Of a DNA stretch of 64,000 nt, positions 1 through 11,293 are shown piece after piece. The position numbers and the translations under genes were made by a program. The notes below the pieces were generated by a model. The model was given only the letters and a program-made list of their open reading frames with translations. It was not told the DNA's origin and made no database searches. How positions within the stretch are numbered: position 1 is the stretch's first letter; each line of letters opens with the position of its first letter. The stretch comes from Penicillium oxalicum (taxonomy: Eukaryota; Ascomycota; Eurotiomycetes; Eurotiales; Aspergillaceae): positions 1,798,001 to 1,862,000 of the forward strand of contig NC_064654.1 of assembly GCF_001723175.1 (NCBI RefSeq), written 5' to 3'.

Positions 1-215
1 TGTCCCCGCCATCGGCTCACCGCTAAAAGAGGGCGGGCCGTCGCAATAAGTCGTGTCTCACTCCGAGCCCCTCGTCCGTGTTTTTGGTGTTTCTCAAGTC
101 TCTCATTCCTCTTTACCCCTCCAACTTGCTTCTGCGATCTCTCTTCATCTGGTTTAATCATTTTCAATCACCTAGATCTCCTCTTCAACCCTCGACTGCA
201 GCTTGTTGCGCCACC

Positions 216-2243
216 ATGGCCTCCCAGGCTATTCACAAAGCAATTACGGAGGCAGCTCTCCAGTATGAGAAGCCCGAAGGCAAGGTCTTCCAGTATGGAA
301 CCGCAGGGGTATGTCCAGCAAGATCTGACTGAGCATCTCAAGTTGACCCTCCCAATTGACCTTCTTTCTGTGCCTTTAGTTTCGCATGAAGGCGTAAGTG
401 TTGATGAGGATCAATCTGCCCCGCATCCAAACTGAACGCCCCTCACCCGCCTTCCTGTGGCTGTTGAGGATGAAGCTCGCTGATTGGCATCATCGCATAG
501 TGATCTCCTCAATACCGTCGTCTTTGCCGTGGGTCTCCTCGCCGGTCTCCGCTCAAAGAAGCTCAGTGGTCAATGGATCGGTGTGATGGTGACCGCCAGC
601 CACAACCCAGCGGAGGATAATGGTGTGAAGCTGATTGATCCAATGGTACGTCAAACCCACGCTTTGCACAAAGTCCTGTTCGGTGGTGATGATGATGATG
701 AAGAAGAAGCAAATCTGACAATTTGAATTGTCTTGCAGGGCGAGATGCTAGAGGTAAGATGAGTTTCGACCTCAATCCAACGAAAACGAGTCCCGTTCTA
801 GACTCACCATGGATGATGTCTCCAGGCCGAGTGGGAACAATACGCGACCAAGCTGGCGAATGCGCCGCTCGACAAAATCGCCGACGTTTACAATGAGCTT
901 GTGAAGGAGATTGATGTCAACATGGCCAATCCCGCCCGCGTGGTCTTCGCCCGTGATACTCGTGCGTCTGGATCGCGCCTGGTGGGTGTTCTGAGTTCGG
1001 CCCTGACCGCGACCGACGTTGAATTCATCGACTTCAAGTACATGACGACCCCCCAGCTCCACTACGTCGTGCGCTGCAAGAATACCCTGGGGACGCAATA
1101 TGAGTACGGCGAGCCTACGGAAAATGGCTACTATGAGAAGCTCGCAGCATCCTTCAAGAAGGTCATGAAGGGTGTGAAGGTTAAGGGCTCTTTGACTGTT
1201 GACTGTGCGAATGGTGTTGGCGGTCCCAAGCTGCGAGACTTGATCAAGTACCTGGACTCCGCAATCGAGATCAAGGTTGTCAACGACGACGTGATCAACC
1301 CTGATAGCCTGAACTTTGATGTAAGTCACCATCGAAAATTGGCATGTCAATCAGGATGAGGCTCTAATGGTCGCAGTGTGGTGCCGACTATGTCAAGACG
1401 AAGCAGCGCGCCCCTCCGTCTTCTAAGGCGGCCCCTCTCGATCGCTGCGCTTCTCTTGACGGTGACGCCGATCGTCTGGTGTATTATTTTGTTGACGAAA
1501 GTAACGTCTTCCGCCTCTTGGACGGTGACCGCATCGCGACTCTCGCCGCCTCTTTCATCGGTGACCTCGCCCGCAATGCCGGCATTGCTCAAAAGCTGAA
1601 GATTGGAGTTGTCCAGACCGCCTACGCCAACGGTGCCAGCACCGACTACATCGAAAAAGTCCTGAAGCTGCCCATCATCTGCACAAACACCGGCGTCAAG
1701 CACCTCCATCACGCCGCTCTGCGCTTCGATGTTGGCGTCTATTTCGAGGCGAATGGTCACGGCACGGTCACCTTCTCCGAAAACGCCCTCAAGGTGATCA
1801 AGAACACCGAGCCCCAGTCTCCAGCCCAGCAGCATGCTCTGGAATGCCTCCAGGCTCTCACCGACCTCATCAACCAGGCCGTCGGTGATGCCCTTTCCGA
1901 TATGCTCCTTGTCGAGGCCATTCTCGCGCACAAGGGCTGGTCCCCCAAGGAATGGCTGGGAACGTACACGGACCTGCCCTCCCGTCTGGTTCGCGTCGAA
2001 GTCCACGACCGTTCCATCTTCAAGGCATACGATGCCGAGCGCAAGCTCGAATCTCCCGCCGGTCTCCAGGACCAGATCGAGTCCCTTCAATCTCGTTACA
2101 ACAAGGGACGTAGTTTCGCTCGTGCTAGCGGCACCGAGGACGCTGTTCGCGTCTATGCCGAGGCTGCTAGCCGCTCCGAAGCGGATGATCTCGCTACCCG
2201 CGTAGCTAACGCTGTGCGTGAGGCAGGCTCCGAGTCGCAGTAA
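216..2243 (+). CDS. pcm1: Phosphoacetylglucosamine mutase (AGM1/Pcm1)
   Basis: Interconverts N-acetylglucosamine-6-phosphate and N-acetylglucosamine-1-phosphate in the cytosol, the step before UDP-GlcNAc that feeds chitin, N-glycans and GPI anchors. Six exons: 216-308, 380-393, 501-645, 739-753, 826-1320 and 1377-2243, which join to 1629 nt (542 aa), the usual family length. All landmarks of the alpha-D-phosphohexomutase fold are visible: GTAGFR near the N-terminus (split by intron 1), the catalytic phosphoserine loop TASHNP (about residues 67-72), the metal loop DGDADR (about 282-287) and the phosphate-binding loop RASGTED (about 503-509). The start sits in a near-ideal context (gccaccATGg) and no ATG precedes it in the window. 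Exons 2 and 4 are only 14 and 15 nt long. The gene is convergent with glutaminyl-tRNA synthetase. Identification is firm. Confidence 0.95.
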
Positions 2244-2977
2244 ATGCAGACCTTTGATCCTCCTCTTCGCCCCCTCCGAGCCCACAGAAACCAATGCCCC
2301 TCCCGAGGAAAGAAGGACCAAAAAAAATAAAGCAAGCAAGCAAGAAAGATCACAAAACGGCATTTGTGGCGCATAACTCAACGTCTTGCATGGGCGTGGT
2401 ATTTGCGGTATTCATTCTACCGCACGCATGGCATGGGATCGAACAAAGAAAAAAGTGTCACGACAGCTCTTGGGGAAACTCCCCAGCCAGTCTCCCTCTA
2501 CATATGATGGGACGGAGCGCTTATGACCTGGTTACGTATTTTATTTAAATATTTACAAAGAATGCAGTAATGAAACCGGTGCAATCCACAAGGCATGATA
2601 TACAATATTCCCCCATTTTCAAGCTCGACATCTTTTAAGCTTGTCATTTTGTTTACTTGATTTTGACCGATCCCATCCCACCAGGCTCAGAATGTGACAA
2701 AATGCTAAACCCGAGAGATAGATTAAAAATAGAGAAATTAAATGCAAAAAGATTAAAAAAAAAAGGAGATAAGAGTTGATGCAAACAATGCAAGTGTATC
2801 ATGACGTTCCGTATAAACATAATTTTCCAAATTCCAGGTCCAACACATCCGGAGACTTCTCTCCACCAGGACGCAATCCCGCACCAAAGCTCCATGTAAT
2901 TGTCCTCCCGTCATCTCCTCGATCCTATCTCTGTCTTCGGCTCAAGGGGTAGATAGGACAGAAACACTCTCGCCGGC
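2244..2977. other. Convergent intergenic region (3' ends of pcm1 and glutaminyl-tRNA synthetase)
   Basis: The 734 nt between two stop codons facing each other are A/T-rich, with several A-runs and T-runs that suit polyadenylation regions on both strands. No ORF here resembles a known family. I see nothing else. Confidence 0.6.
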
Positions 2978-4924
2978 TCAGTTCTTACCCTGAGTATCCT
3001 TCAGAGTCACAATGCGGTTCAAAATAATCTTATCAGCCGTTGTTTCGCGATCGACAGCAAAGTAAGCGATACGCATGCCCTGGAACCGGATACAGTGCAA
3101 ATTCGACTCGACGTCTGTCTCACCTGCAGCCTTGGGCCACGGTGCTGTACGGCGAATCTCATTAAATCCAGTCTCGATCATCGCATCCTTGTAGATCTCC
3201 TCTGAGTCGGGGTTAATATCCGCGAGGAAGCCATCGGGGTGCGCAGAGGGATCCTCGGATTTGAACAGAGAGTTAAAGGCACGGATCTCGGCGCGAATAG
3301 GGCTGTTGTGCTTGGCAGATTCGCCGACCCAGTGGATGAAGGTCTTGGGGCGGGGTGCGGGCTCGCCTTCAGCGGGCTTGTCGTATTTGGCGTGCACAAC
3401 GGTGACGACGCCGGTGGTGGGGTCCTTCTCGAAGGAAGTAGCAGTAATAGGATAGGGGACCTTGAGGAGACCGACGGTCTTGCCGGGAGCGAGACGGAAG
3501 TAATCAGGGGAATCAACCTCGCGGAAATCGGAACGCTCAATGTAAACGGTCTTGGTGAAGGGGACGGTATGCGTGCCGAAGGAGGCGTCCTTGCCGAAGG
3601 GCACCTCGACGAGCTCCTCGTAGTCATCGGGCAGATCGTCGATGACAACCTTCAGGGGTTCGGTGACGACCATGAGACGAGGAACAGTGGTCTCAAGGAA
3701 GACGCGCACGCTCTGATCGAATCGGTGCATCTGGACATTCGTCACAGCCTTGGTAACACCCAGCTCGTTGACGAAAGAGAGAATCGCCCCGGGAGGGATG
3801 CCACGGCGCCGCAGAGCGATCAAAGTGTACAGGCGCGGATCATCCCAGTCGCGGACATGACCGTCCTTGACCAGCTTGATAATCTTACGCTTGGAGAGAA
3901 CGGTACCGGTGATATTCAATCGGCCGTACTCGCGCTGCATCGGGCGATAGACGTCCAGCTTCTCGTTGAGCCAGTCATACGAGACGCGAGACAGTTCAAA
4001 TTCCGTCGTGCAGAGCGAATGCGTGATCCCCTCAATGCTATCACACAGGCAGTGCGCAAAGTCATAAGTCGGGTAAATCTTCCATGTGCCCCCACTGCGG
4101 TGATGCTGAGCCTTCTCTTCGCTCTCGGTAATTCGCCAGGCCACCAAATCCCACATCTGCGCCCTGGGATCTTCCAGGAGAGCCTGCTTCATTCGCAGAC
4201 AGGCCTCGCCCGCCTTGTACTTGCCATCGCGCATCGCCCGGAACTCCTCCAGCGACTTCTCCACGGGCTGGTCCCGGTGCGCGCAAGCAAAGCGCTCCCC
4301 ACCGCGCTGTCCGCTCTCACTCTCACCACGTCCAGCCTTGATCTCCGCCTTGGAGCAGTAGCACATGTACGCTCCATCGCGCTTGATCAAATCCTCGGCG
4401 TACTCGTAGAGCTTGTCAAAGTTGTCACTGGCGCAAGTCTCCCGCACCGGCGTGAAACCCAACCAGTGAACGATATCCCGAATCGCATTGTAATATCGCT
4501 CCTCCTCCCCCTCGGGATTGGTATCGTCGAAACGCAAGATACATTCGCCGCCATGGTACCGCGCGAACCCAAAGTTGATCGCAATAGCCTTGCTGTGTCC
4601 GATGTGCAAGAACCCGTTCGGCTCGGGAGGGAAACGCGTGCGAATCTTAGGGTGTGTCTCCGAGATGGGTCGCTCGTTGTAAACATCGTGCAAAAAGCCG
4701 ACCTTGAACATCTGATCGGGGTCGCGGGGCTCCGCAGCCGCCTTGGGAGCTTTAGCGGGCTTGGGCTTAGCCTCCTTGGGCCGAGAGCTGTTCTCCTGCT
4801 GCAGGGCCTTTTTGGCGGCCTTTTTAGCTTCCTTCTTTGCGGCGGCCTTGGATTGTTTCGGCTCGGCCTGGGGCTCGGCCTCCTTGGGCCGTTCGGGCAG
4901 CTCGACTGGCTTTGCAGGATCCAT
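2978..4924 (-). CDS. gln4: Glutaminyl-tRNA synthetase, cytosolic
   Basis: Class I aminoacyl-tRNA synthetase charging tRNA-Gln with glutamine. A single uninterrupted 648-codon exon. The first 70 or so residues are a Lys/Ala/Pro-rich tail of the kind eukaryotic synthetases use for RNA binding. The catalytic core follows: HIGH motif as HIGH (residues 107-110, in FPPEPNGFLHIGHS), RFDDTNPE, the CDSIEGITHSLCTTEFE segment, and the KMSKS-equivalent VLSKRKI. The anticodon-binding beta-barrel domain makes up the C-terminal part. GlnRS rather than GluRS is called from the CDSIE.ITHSLCT and VRDWDDPRL signatures. It is shorter than the roughly 800-residue yeast Gln4 because the long helical N-terminal appended domain is missing. 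A 591-codon open frame on the opposite strand is a shadow of this gene. Confidence 0.97.
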   Translation of the reverse strand: MDPAKPVELPERPKEAEPQAEPKQSKAAAKKEAKKAAKKALQQENSSRPKEAKPKPAKAPKAAAEPRDPDQMFKVGFLHDVYNERPISETHPKIRTRFPPEPNGFLHIGHSKAIAINFGFARYHGGECILRFDDTNPEGEEERYYNAIRDIVHWLGFTPVRETCASDNFDKLYEYAEDLIKRDGAYMCYCSKAEIKAGRGESESGQRGGERFACAHRDQPVEKSLEEFRAMRDGKYKAGEACLRMKQALLEDPRAQMWDLVAWRITESEEKAQHHRSGGTWKIYPTYDFAHCLCDSIEGITHSLCTTEFELSRVSYDWLNEKLDVYRPMQREYGRLNITGTVLSKRKIIKLVKDGHVRDWDDPRLYTLIALRRRGIPPGAILSFVNELGVTKAVTNVQMHRFDQSVRVFLETTVPRLMVVTEPLKVVIDDLPDDYEELVEVPFGKDASFGTHTVPFTKTVYIERSDFREVDSPDYFRLAPGKTVGLLKVPYPITATSFEKDPTTGVVTVVHAKYDKPAEGEPAPRPKTFIHWVGESAKHNSPIRAEIRAFNSLFKSEDPSAHPDGFLADINPDSEEIYKDAMIETGFNEIRRTAPWPKAAGETDVESNLHCIRFQGMRIAYFAVDRETTADKIILNRIVTLKDTQGKN

Positions 4925-5785
4925 GGTCGGCGAGAGACCGATTCAGGCGGGTTGGATGATATGGGGCACGAGCAATTGGTGGTGGGGGGAGAAGAGGAGG
5001 GGGACTCGGATTAGCTCTTTCTTTTGACGAGGGGCCGCGCGATGCTTATCAGTCCCGGATTATCTATTTTCGCTTGTCGGGCCGATGAAGCCCCGGATGA
5101 CTCAGATCCGCAGAGCTGCCAGCCTGGGTACTCCAGACGACTAACCTCAGTTGTACATAGTAAGGTATTACCCTATCCAGTATCCACAGATGACGTGCCC
5201 CTTGAGCGGGTGACCCTGGTAGGGCTGAGAGGTATGCAAAAGTGTTTCCTATGGTTCCTATGGAGTTCATGAGTGGGATAGGCATCGCCCACTTGTCTCG
5301 CCAAATCTTGGTCCAGATAAATTCAGAAATTGAAAAATACCACGGAGAGACAGAACTGTCCAAGCAAGGAGCACAAGAGTCATCCGAGCCCTTCCCTACA
5401 TCAACGGGTACAGGGACCTATGTCTGGAGTACCTAGGTATGAGGAGGTAGGTCACAATGGGAGGAAAGTGTTCAGTGTAGAGAATCATGGCCGAAACGAG
5501 TCATCCCGCGCCACGAGTAAGATATAATATACAGAGTCGGCATTCGCTGAATAGCGATTGCAAGGGGGTCATTCATCAACGCCAGATAGAAAATCAAGAA
5601 AAATCCAAGAGAGAAGTGAAAAAATGTAGTGAAGGTTGAGAAAGAAACATGGACCTAAGGCGGGGTATATAACATAGCAAAAGAAAAGAAAGGGAAGACG
5701 GGAGAAAAAAGAGAAAGAAAAGGCTCAAACAAGAAGGAGGGATGAGCCTTCAGGGACAGACTAGAGGAAGAAGGAAGGCCTCGTT
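4925..5785. other. Intergenic region upstream of glutaminyl-tRNA synthetase
   Basis: About 860 nt holding the promoter of the synthetase gene and the 3' flank of the F-box gene, both on the minus strand. The part at 5580-5780 is very purine-rich (A/G repeats), reading as a pyrimidine-rich tract on the minus strand. No coding potential recognised. Confidence 0.5.
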
Positions 5786-8196
5786 TCAGAAGAGCTGAGA
5801 GGCACTGATCAGTTCAGTATTCCCTGGACGCTCCCGCTCCATATGAAACCACCAATCTCGGCCCATTTTGTGATTCCAGGAACCGGTGCAGGTGTCTTTC
5901 CCCCAGGGCAAGACGTGGGAAGAAGGGAAGCTCATTGGAGTGATTGGAGTGGTCGGCGTCGTGGGCGTGCCGCTGGATCGACTGCCCAGACTCCCCAGGC
6001 AAATCGCGATGTGATCGAAGATGGAGAGGTAAAATCATCCATGGGAGGGGAGCTGGGGGAGTTCTTCTGAGGATCAAAGCATTGAGCGCCGTTGCCCGCA
6101 GCAAACGAAAGCGACTGGTTGGATGCGAGCAAATGTTTCCACCCGACTAAACCACCATCTGATTCCTGTCCGGGGATGTCAGGACGCAGGAGGAACTTCG
6201 GAATAGAGGCGCCCGTGGCCGGATCCTTCAGCCCAGACCGGCCCATGAAGGCCGGCATGTGGAACTCGTACACCGTTTTGGGGCCGCTGTTCTTGGGTGG
6301 TGTGTTTCGATATCTCTTGGCTGCCGCCCAGATGCCAAAGTCGTCCATTTCCTCTTCTGAATCATCGTCAAACTGAGAGGCTCCTGCATTGTCGGGGATG
6401 TAATCATCCGAGAAATCCTGAATCAAGACCGGCATGCCGCTATCCGAATCCTTGGCCGCCATATCGATGAAGGTTTGCGCACGGATCCGCGACGAGGTCA
6501 AATTATTGCCAGACGGCAAAGCAAGGGGTCGCGTGCTGACGGAGCCATGCGAGCTCCGGGGAAGACTTAGGCGGTCCGGCTGCAGCAGAGCTTGCCCTCT
6601 GGTGATCGGACGGCAGGAAGCCTGCAGCACACCCGGGGGCTCCACGTCGTTGGGAGCACGTAACGTTTCCAGACATGGAAACCCAGCAGACAAGATACTC
6701 TGCGCGAGATGAGAGTTTGGGGTATTGGATTGTTTGAGGGGATGCTGGAAGGGGCGTGAGTCCAACTGGGTCAACGCCGTTCCAGGATCTGGACAGGCCA
6801 CATCCCAATGCAGGTATCGCAGACTTGGTGACGCGAGAATGGGCTGCAGCACCATGTCTCTGTCCGGCATGACCGGGCAGGTTTCCGTCTGCACGAACTT
6901 GAAGCGTTGCAGGGCCGTCAGGGAGGAGAGAATCTTGGAGATGACCAGCAACGACTCCACATTCTGGTCCACCAGCACCAAGGATTTGAGGGCACGAGAC
7001 TCGGGACGGGAGGTGAATTGCACCAGACCACGGTCTGTGACCCCGGGGAGGCTTTCTAATCGCAGCGAGATTCCAAAGGGGAAGACACAACAAGGTACTA
7101 TCCGCAAAGGCATCTTCACTGAACGAGGCAATGCAGAGATGCCTGAGCGCCGGTAGAAGATCGAACATGCGCAGGAAGATACTAGGCTCTAGGGCATCGT
7201 TCCCGTTCAGACCGTATAACATCAAGGTCTCCAGATACGTCCAGGAGACATGATAATTGAGAAACTCGAACATTTGGGACGGACCTAGACTGCTGGGACA
7301 CGTGGTGCTGCGCGGTGATCTTTCGGCGACCTCGGCGGCCTCCCCTAGCACCCAGATGTGCTCCTTGAGTCGCCTTCGGGTGGACAGGGCATGAGTGAGA
7401 CGGTCGTACTCGTGGTGGTAGGGAATGGAGAGACCCAGCAGGCGCTCCAAATTGGGGCAACCATGACCACGGACGCCACCAGATCGCGGTACTCCACTGC
7501 CACTGGGCTACTCTGCTTGGTGGCCGTGAGGCAACTCCATCTGGGCACTCTGAGCTCGCGGACGAGATGTGCCAGCATGTGTCGTTCACGCAGAGTTCGA
7601 CGCAATAACTTGAGACGACTTCCCCTCTTGAGACGGTATTTCTTCAACTGGGCGGGTGAATCATTGCCAACTATGTCAATCCGGGTATACCTGAGACCCC
7701 GGCGAGACAGATTATCAGTATGAAGGTAATCATAGGTGCCACGAAACAGAAGCAACATGGCACATGGGCGGTTGCTCGACTTACAGTCGTGGTCTGACTG
7801 CCCGTTCCCACGAGCGACAAGTCAGGGACAGAGCATGCAAGTCGCGTAGGTAGCATGTCGTGCAGCCGTTTGAAGCGGCGACTTGTGCAGAGACTCGAGA
7901 TTCAATAGAATGACATCGTATACTTCCTGAGGCACTCGACGCTGAACGGGGAGGACGCATTCGGCGGCAGAGCCTATCGAATCGAATTGGCGACAGGAGG
8001 AGGAGGGTGACGAGGGCGAGTACACCGTGGTGGGCGAGGTCGAGACGGTATAGTTTGTCTTGTAAGAGGAGATGGAGGAGGTGCGGGACGGGATTGATTG
8101 CATGTCGATGCTCACAACCTTTTCATTCGACAGGTCTGGGGAAATGGTGTGGGCTGTGAGGATGGGATCTTGCGGTCTTCTAGCAACGATGCTCAT
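5786..8196 (-). pseudogene. F-box/leucine-rich-repeat-like protein, broken by several one-base frameshifts
   Basis: The translation matches a family of fungal F-box-like, LRR-containing proteins: an N-terminal Ser/Thr-rich tail, an F-box-like segment (PQEVYDVIL, then RDLHALSLTCRSW), a long LRR region (ASVVMVCPNLERL, VSWTYLETLML, LPALRHLCI, LESLPGVTD, LRYLHWDVACPDP) and a conserved tail with WNHKMGRDWWFHMERERPGN. One clean intron at 7691-7784 restores the frame between ERAVRPRL and YTRIDIVGND. The coding frame nevertheless breaks at about 7866, 7459, 7080, 7068 and 6002. Each break is explained by one missing base in a short homopolymer, and family-like sequence resumes at once in the next frame. 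Between breaks the sequence is well preserved, including some 360 codons without a stop. It is either a very young pseudogene or an intact gene hit by local consensus errors. Such proteins are thought to be substrate adaptors of SCF ubiquitin ligases, which is inference here. Confidence 0.75.
7691..7784 (-). other. Intron of the F-box/LRR gene
   Basis: GTAAGT donor (ends at 7784) and CAG acceptor (7691) on the minus strand. Removing these 94 nt joins RPRL to YTRIDIVGND in frame, as expected for the family. The intron is intact although the exons around it carry frameshifts. Confidence 0.8.
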
Positions 8197-10324
8197 GTTT
8201 GACACTCGTGCATTGAAATTTGGACGGACAGGACGCAAAGACGGAATTTGGGAACCATGCGCCGTCGCAATGGCGCGACGGCGGGGAGATAAAAAAGAGT
8301 ACGGAATGAAGGGGTGGGGGGAAAGGAGCGTGTCGGATCTACAGATGGATAGAGAGATTGCAGGGGGAGATGCAAGTCATCATCAATCGTACACGGAAAA
8401 GAAGGACCGTTTGCTTCAGTTGGGGTGACTCGAAGCGGTGGACCAAGGGATGGAGGGGAGAGAGAGAGAGACAGTATCGAAGATGACAAGAATGAGAGGC
8501 TGAAAAAGGGTTTGAAGAACAAGGGAGGCGACCACAATCACGATCGAGAGACCGCCCAACTGCCGACAGTTCAGTCCTACGAGTCAAATCGTTGACGGGG
8601 GATGACGAGGAGACAACGAAATTGGCACAGGCAGAAGCACAGGCACCGTCAAGGGAAGCCGAACACGTAGAAGAAGCAGAAGCAGAAGCACAAAAAGGAT
8701 CAGCCTTCGATGGGGGGTTCCCAAGGGGAAAAGCAAAAAAAAGGGGATTTATGAACTCTCGACGACCCACGATGATCTTCGACGAACAGACCATAGCCAC
8801 CACCCACGGTTCCACGTCGGATAGACTGCACATCCGGCCCATCAACGGAGAGGAGAGCCAAGTGACCAAATTTTGGAGGATTCTTTTGTCACTCTTGTTT
8901 CTGGTTTCTCGGGTAGACGGGGTGTGTCTGTATCGCAGTAGACTATACTCCGTATACAGACTGCGGTTCGATTCACCTGGTCCAAGCAAAAAGAACGAGA
9001 GAGAAAAAAAAAAACAGTCCAAGAATTGACCATCAAACAGCGACAGAACTACGACCCACCAGAGGTTGAGGCGTTCATACTTTTTTTCCCTCTCTTTTTG
9101 GTTCATTCACTTTCTCGTGGACTTTAGATCCGGCCAACTCTGGAGACTATTCTTCCTCTCCAGTCGTAGAGATCAGTGATTTCCGAGAGAGTAGTCCACA
9201 CGTCGCGTGTGCTATTTCTCCCGCTGTCTCCATCTTTTCTCAATCGAGTCCTTCCCCTGGCCGATCGCATCCCCGCAATGACCTCCCCCCGGTGCATCTT
9301 GTCCTCAGCTCGTGCTCGACAGGGTGACGTGCCAACCAGGAGGAATCATGGAGAGAGATCCCTGTCCCGTGTCCACTGTTTCCACCTTGTCCACTTGGCC
9401 ACTGCAGGAGATTCCCGCATGGCAACTCGCATATCGCCAAGTGCCCAGTGCAAGTGGTTCCTGCGGACGGCCCACTGCGGGGCCAACTTCAGGGGTGACC
9501 AGGGCCGAACTGGCGATGATTCGATGGGCGGCTGGTTGCCCCCTAGGCCCAGTTGGGGAAGGAATCCGTCGTGAATCGTGGTTGAGTTTTCATGATTCAA
9601 GGGACAGGACACCAGTGAAGAGAGACCTCCTTGGAGGGATAGAGCAATCGCAGTCCTCCTGGTGAATGGCGAGTGGAAGAGACAATGTAGATAAAAGCAC
9701 AAGGCTAGTAGAATAGAGGAAAATAGATAGGACCTATCTATGTATGCATTTTAAACTATAGACAAGTTTCTGGTTTAGTCTCTACGCTGCACCGTTGTAG
9801 TCGTACTGGAGAGCCATCACAACCTTGCGCGAATCACATTTGTGACATGCTCTCAATCATGACAACGAACTTTCCTTGAATGACCGTTGAATCCTATAAA
9901 CGTAAGAATTCGAAGAGTCACATTAATGTATTTCCCCAAAGTCAGGACAAGTCCAATTTTGGCCCTTGGCGCACAGAGCACTATGTGAACAAGATGGCAG
10001 ATCTATCACCGATGAAGTACCTCTTCCACATAGATATGGTAACCAAGCATACTATGAACGATGATACTGCCAGCTCCCTGTCTGAAGTCTATAGTATATT
10101 CCACACTCTGAACTGAGTAATCTTGGAATATAAATGTGTATACAATTCTATATCATAATATACTATCGACTCTGTTTTCACGAGAGGAACCAACAAGAAA
10201 AGTTCATCGAGTCAACGGCGCAGTTCGCGACTCACCACGTTAGTCTGTAACGGGTATAGTGCGAGGAATCTCAAATGGAGACAGTCTGCACCATCCCTCA
10301 TCGAGTCCTTTCAGTTTCCACTTT

Positions 10325-10346
10325 CCCCCCCCCCCCCCCCCCCCCT
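10325..10346. repeat. C22 homopolymer followed by T9
   Basis: Twenty-two C followed directly by nine T. It lies in the gene-poor stretch. Its length is probably variable and also error-prone in sequencing. Confidence 0.9.
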
Positions 10347-11275
10347 TTTTTTTTGTCCTTTTTGGATAAATGTACCGTTTGACTTCTTCTTTCAAGAGTG
10401 AATAGACACTAGCATTCAGACTTGATGTCTCCTAGTAACACCCACACAAACTTGAAAAGAAATATGACTCATACCAAACGGTCTGGTACAGCACTCTCAC
10501 ACTATACAATAGTTCAAGGTTAAACTCTGCCAAAAACAAAAAAAGGTTAGAAAAAAAAAGTGTCAATAAATAGAAAATAATGAATAAATACCTACATACT
10601 TTCCGCTAAACCGTCTCTCTCTAGCGGCAGTTACACTAGAAGGAGAAGAAGGAATCCTTGGTACAAGTACCTCAGTCACGGAGACTCTCCACTATACTAT
10701 GTGTGTACGCGTGTCATCCACGCTCACAGACGTATATCCATTACGTCCGACACGCGCTCATTGGCGCATGGTATCAAATCCCTGATACATCCGTCCATTC
10801 AGTCCGCCCAGATTGCCCGCGCGGCCCACGTTTCAGGCCCATCAGTCCGCAGCCTTGGAGCCAATCAATCCAATTGGGGTAGCTGGGCATAAGATACCTA
10901 CCTATAGACATTCATTGTACATTGATACTCATACCTGTGTGGACTCGAGGGTAGGCGGATATGTACATATCTACTGGACAGTCTCTGCTCTGTACCTACT
11001 CTGTAGAATCTTGTCCTGTGCAACAAATACACATACACCATGAGCTGAACAAGTGCAGATGAACACTGTAGGTGCCGTATCCCTTACGAAGTACTCCCTT
11101 AATGAATGCTCGGAATGGTGTAGTTACCGGTGAGAGAGTGAGCCAAAAATGACTTGCATTATCAGCCAAATATAGTTCTTGGGTGGCTCGGCTCGAGTGT
11201 AGGGAAGACGGTCTGATCGCCATGTTTCAAGGTGATACGTTACATTGACAACGGCAGCCTGCTGGAACATTGAAT

Positions 11276-11293
11276 CCCCCCCCCCCCCCCCCC
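11276..11293. repeat. C18 homopolymer
   Basis: Eighteen consecutive C in the same gene-poor stretch as the C22 tract, about 930 nt away from it. Confidence 0.9.

Noticed and set aside
1347..2381. A 344-codon minus-strand ORF
   Set aside because: Antisense to the last exon of phosphoacetylglucosamine mutase; no recognisable domain.
3239..5014. A 591-codon plus-strand ORF
   Set aside because: It is antisense to the complete, well-conserved glutaminyl-tRNA synthetase exon and shows no domain; it is a codon-bias shadow.
8960..8985. GGTTCGATTC as part of a tRNA
   Set aside because: The five bases on each side are not complementary.
8592..9029. A 145-codon plus-strand ORF
   Set aside because: Low-complexity Glu/Ala/Lys, in the upstream leader of the minus-strand F-box gene; no domain.
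9176..9665. Overlapping plus-strand ORFs that might form one frameshifted gene
   Set aside because: Neither translation resembles a family and there is no independent support for joining them.
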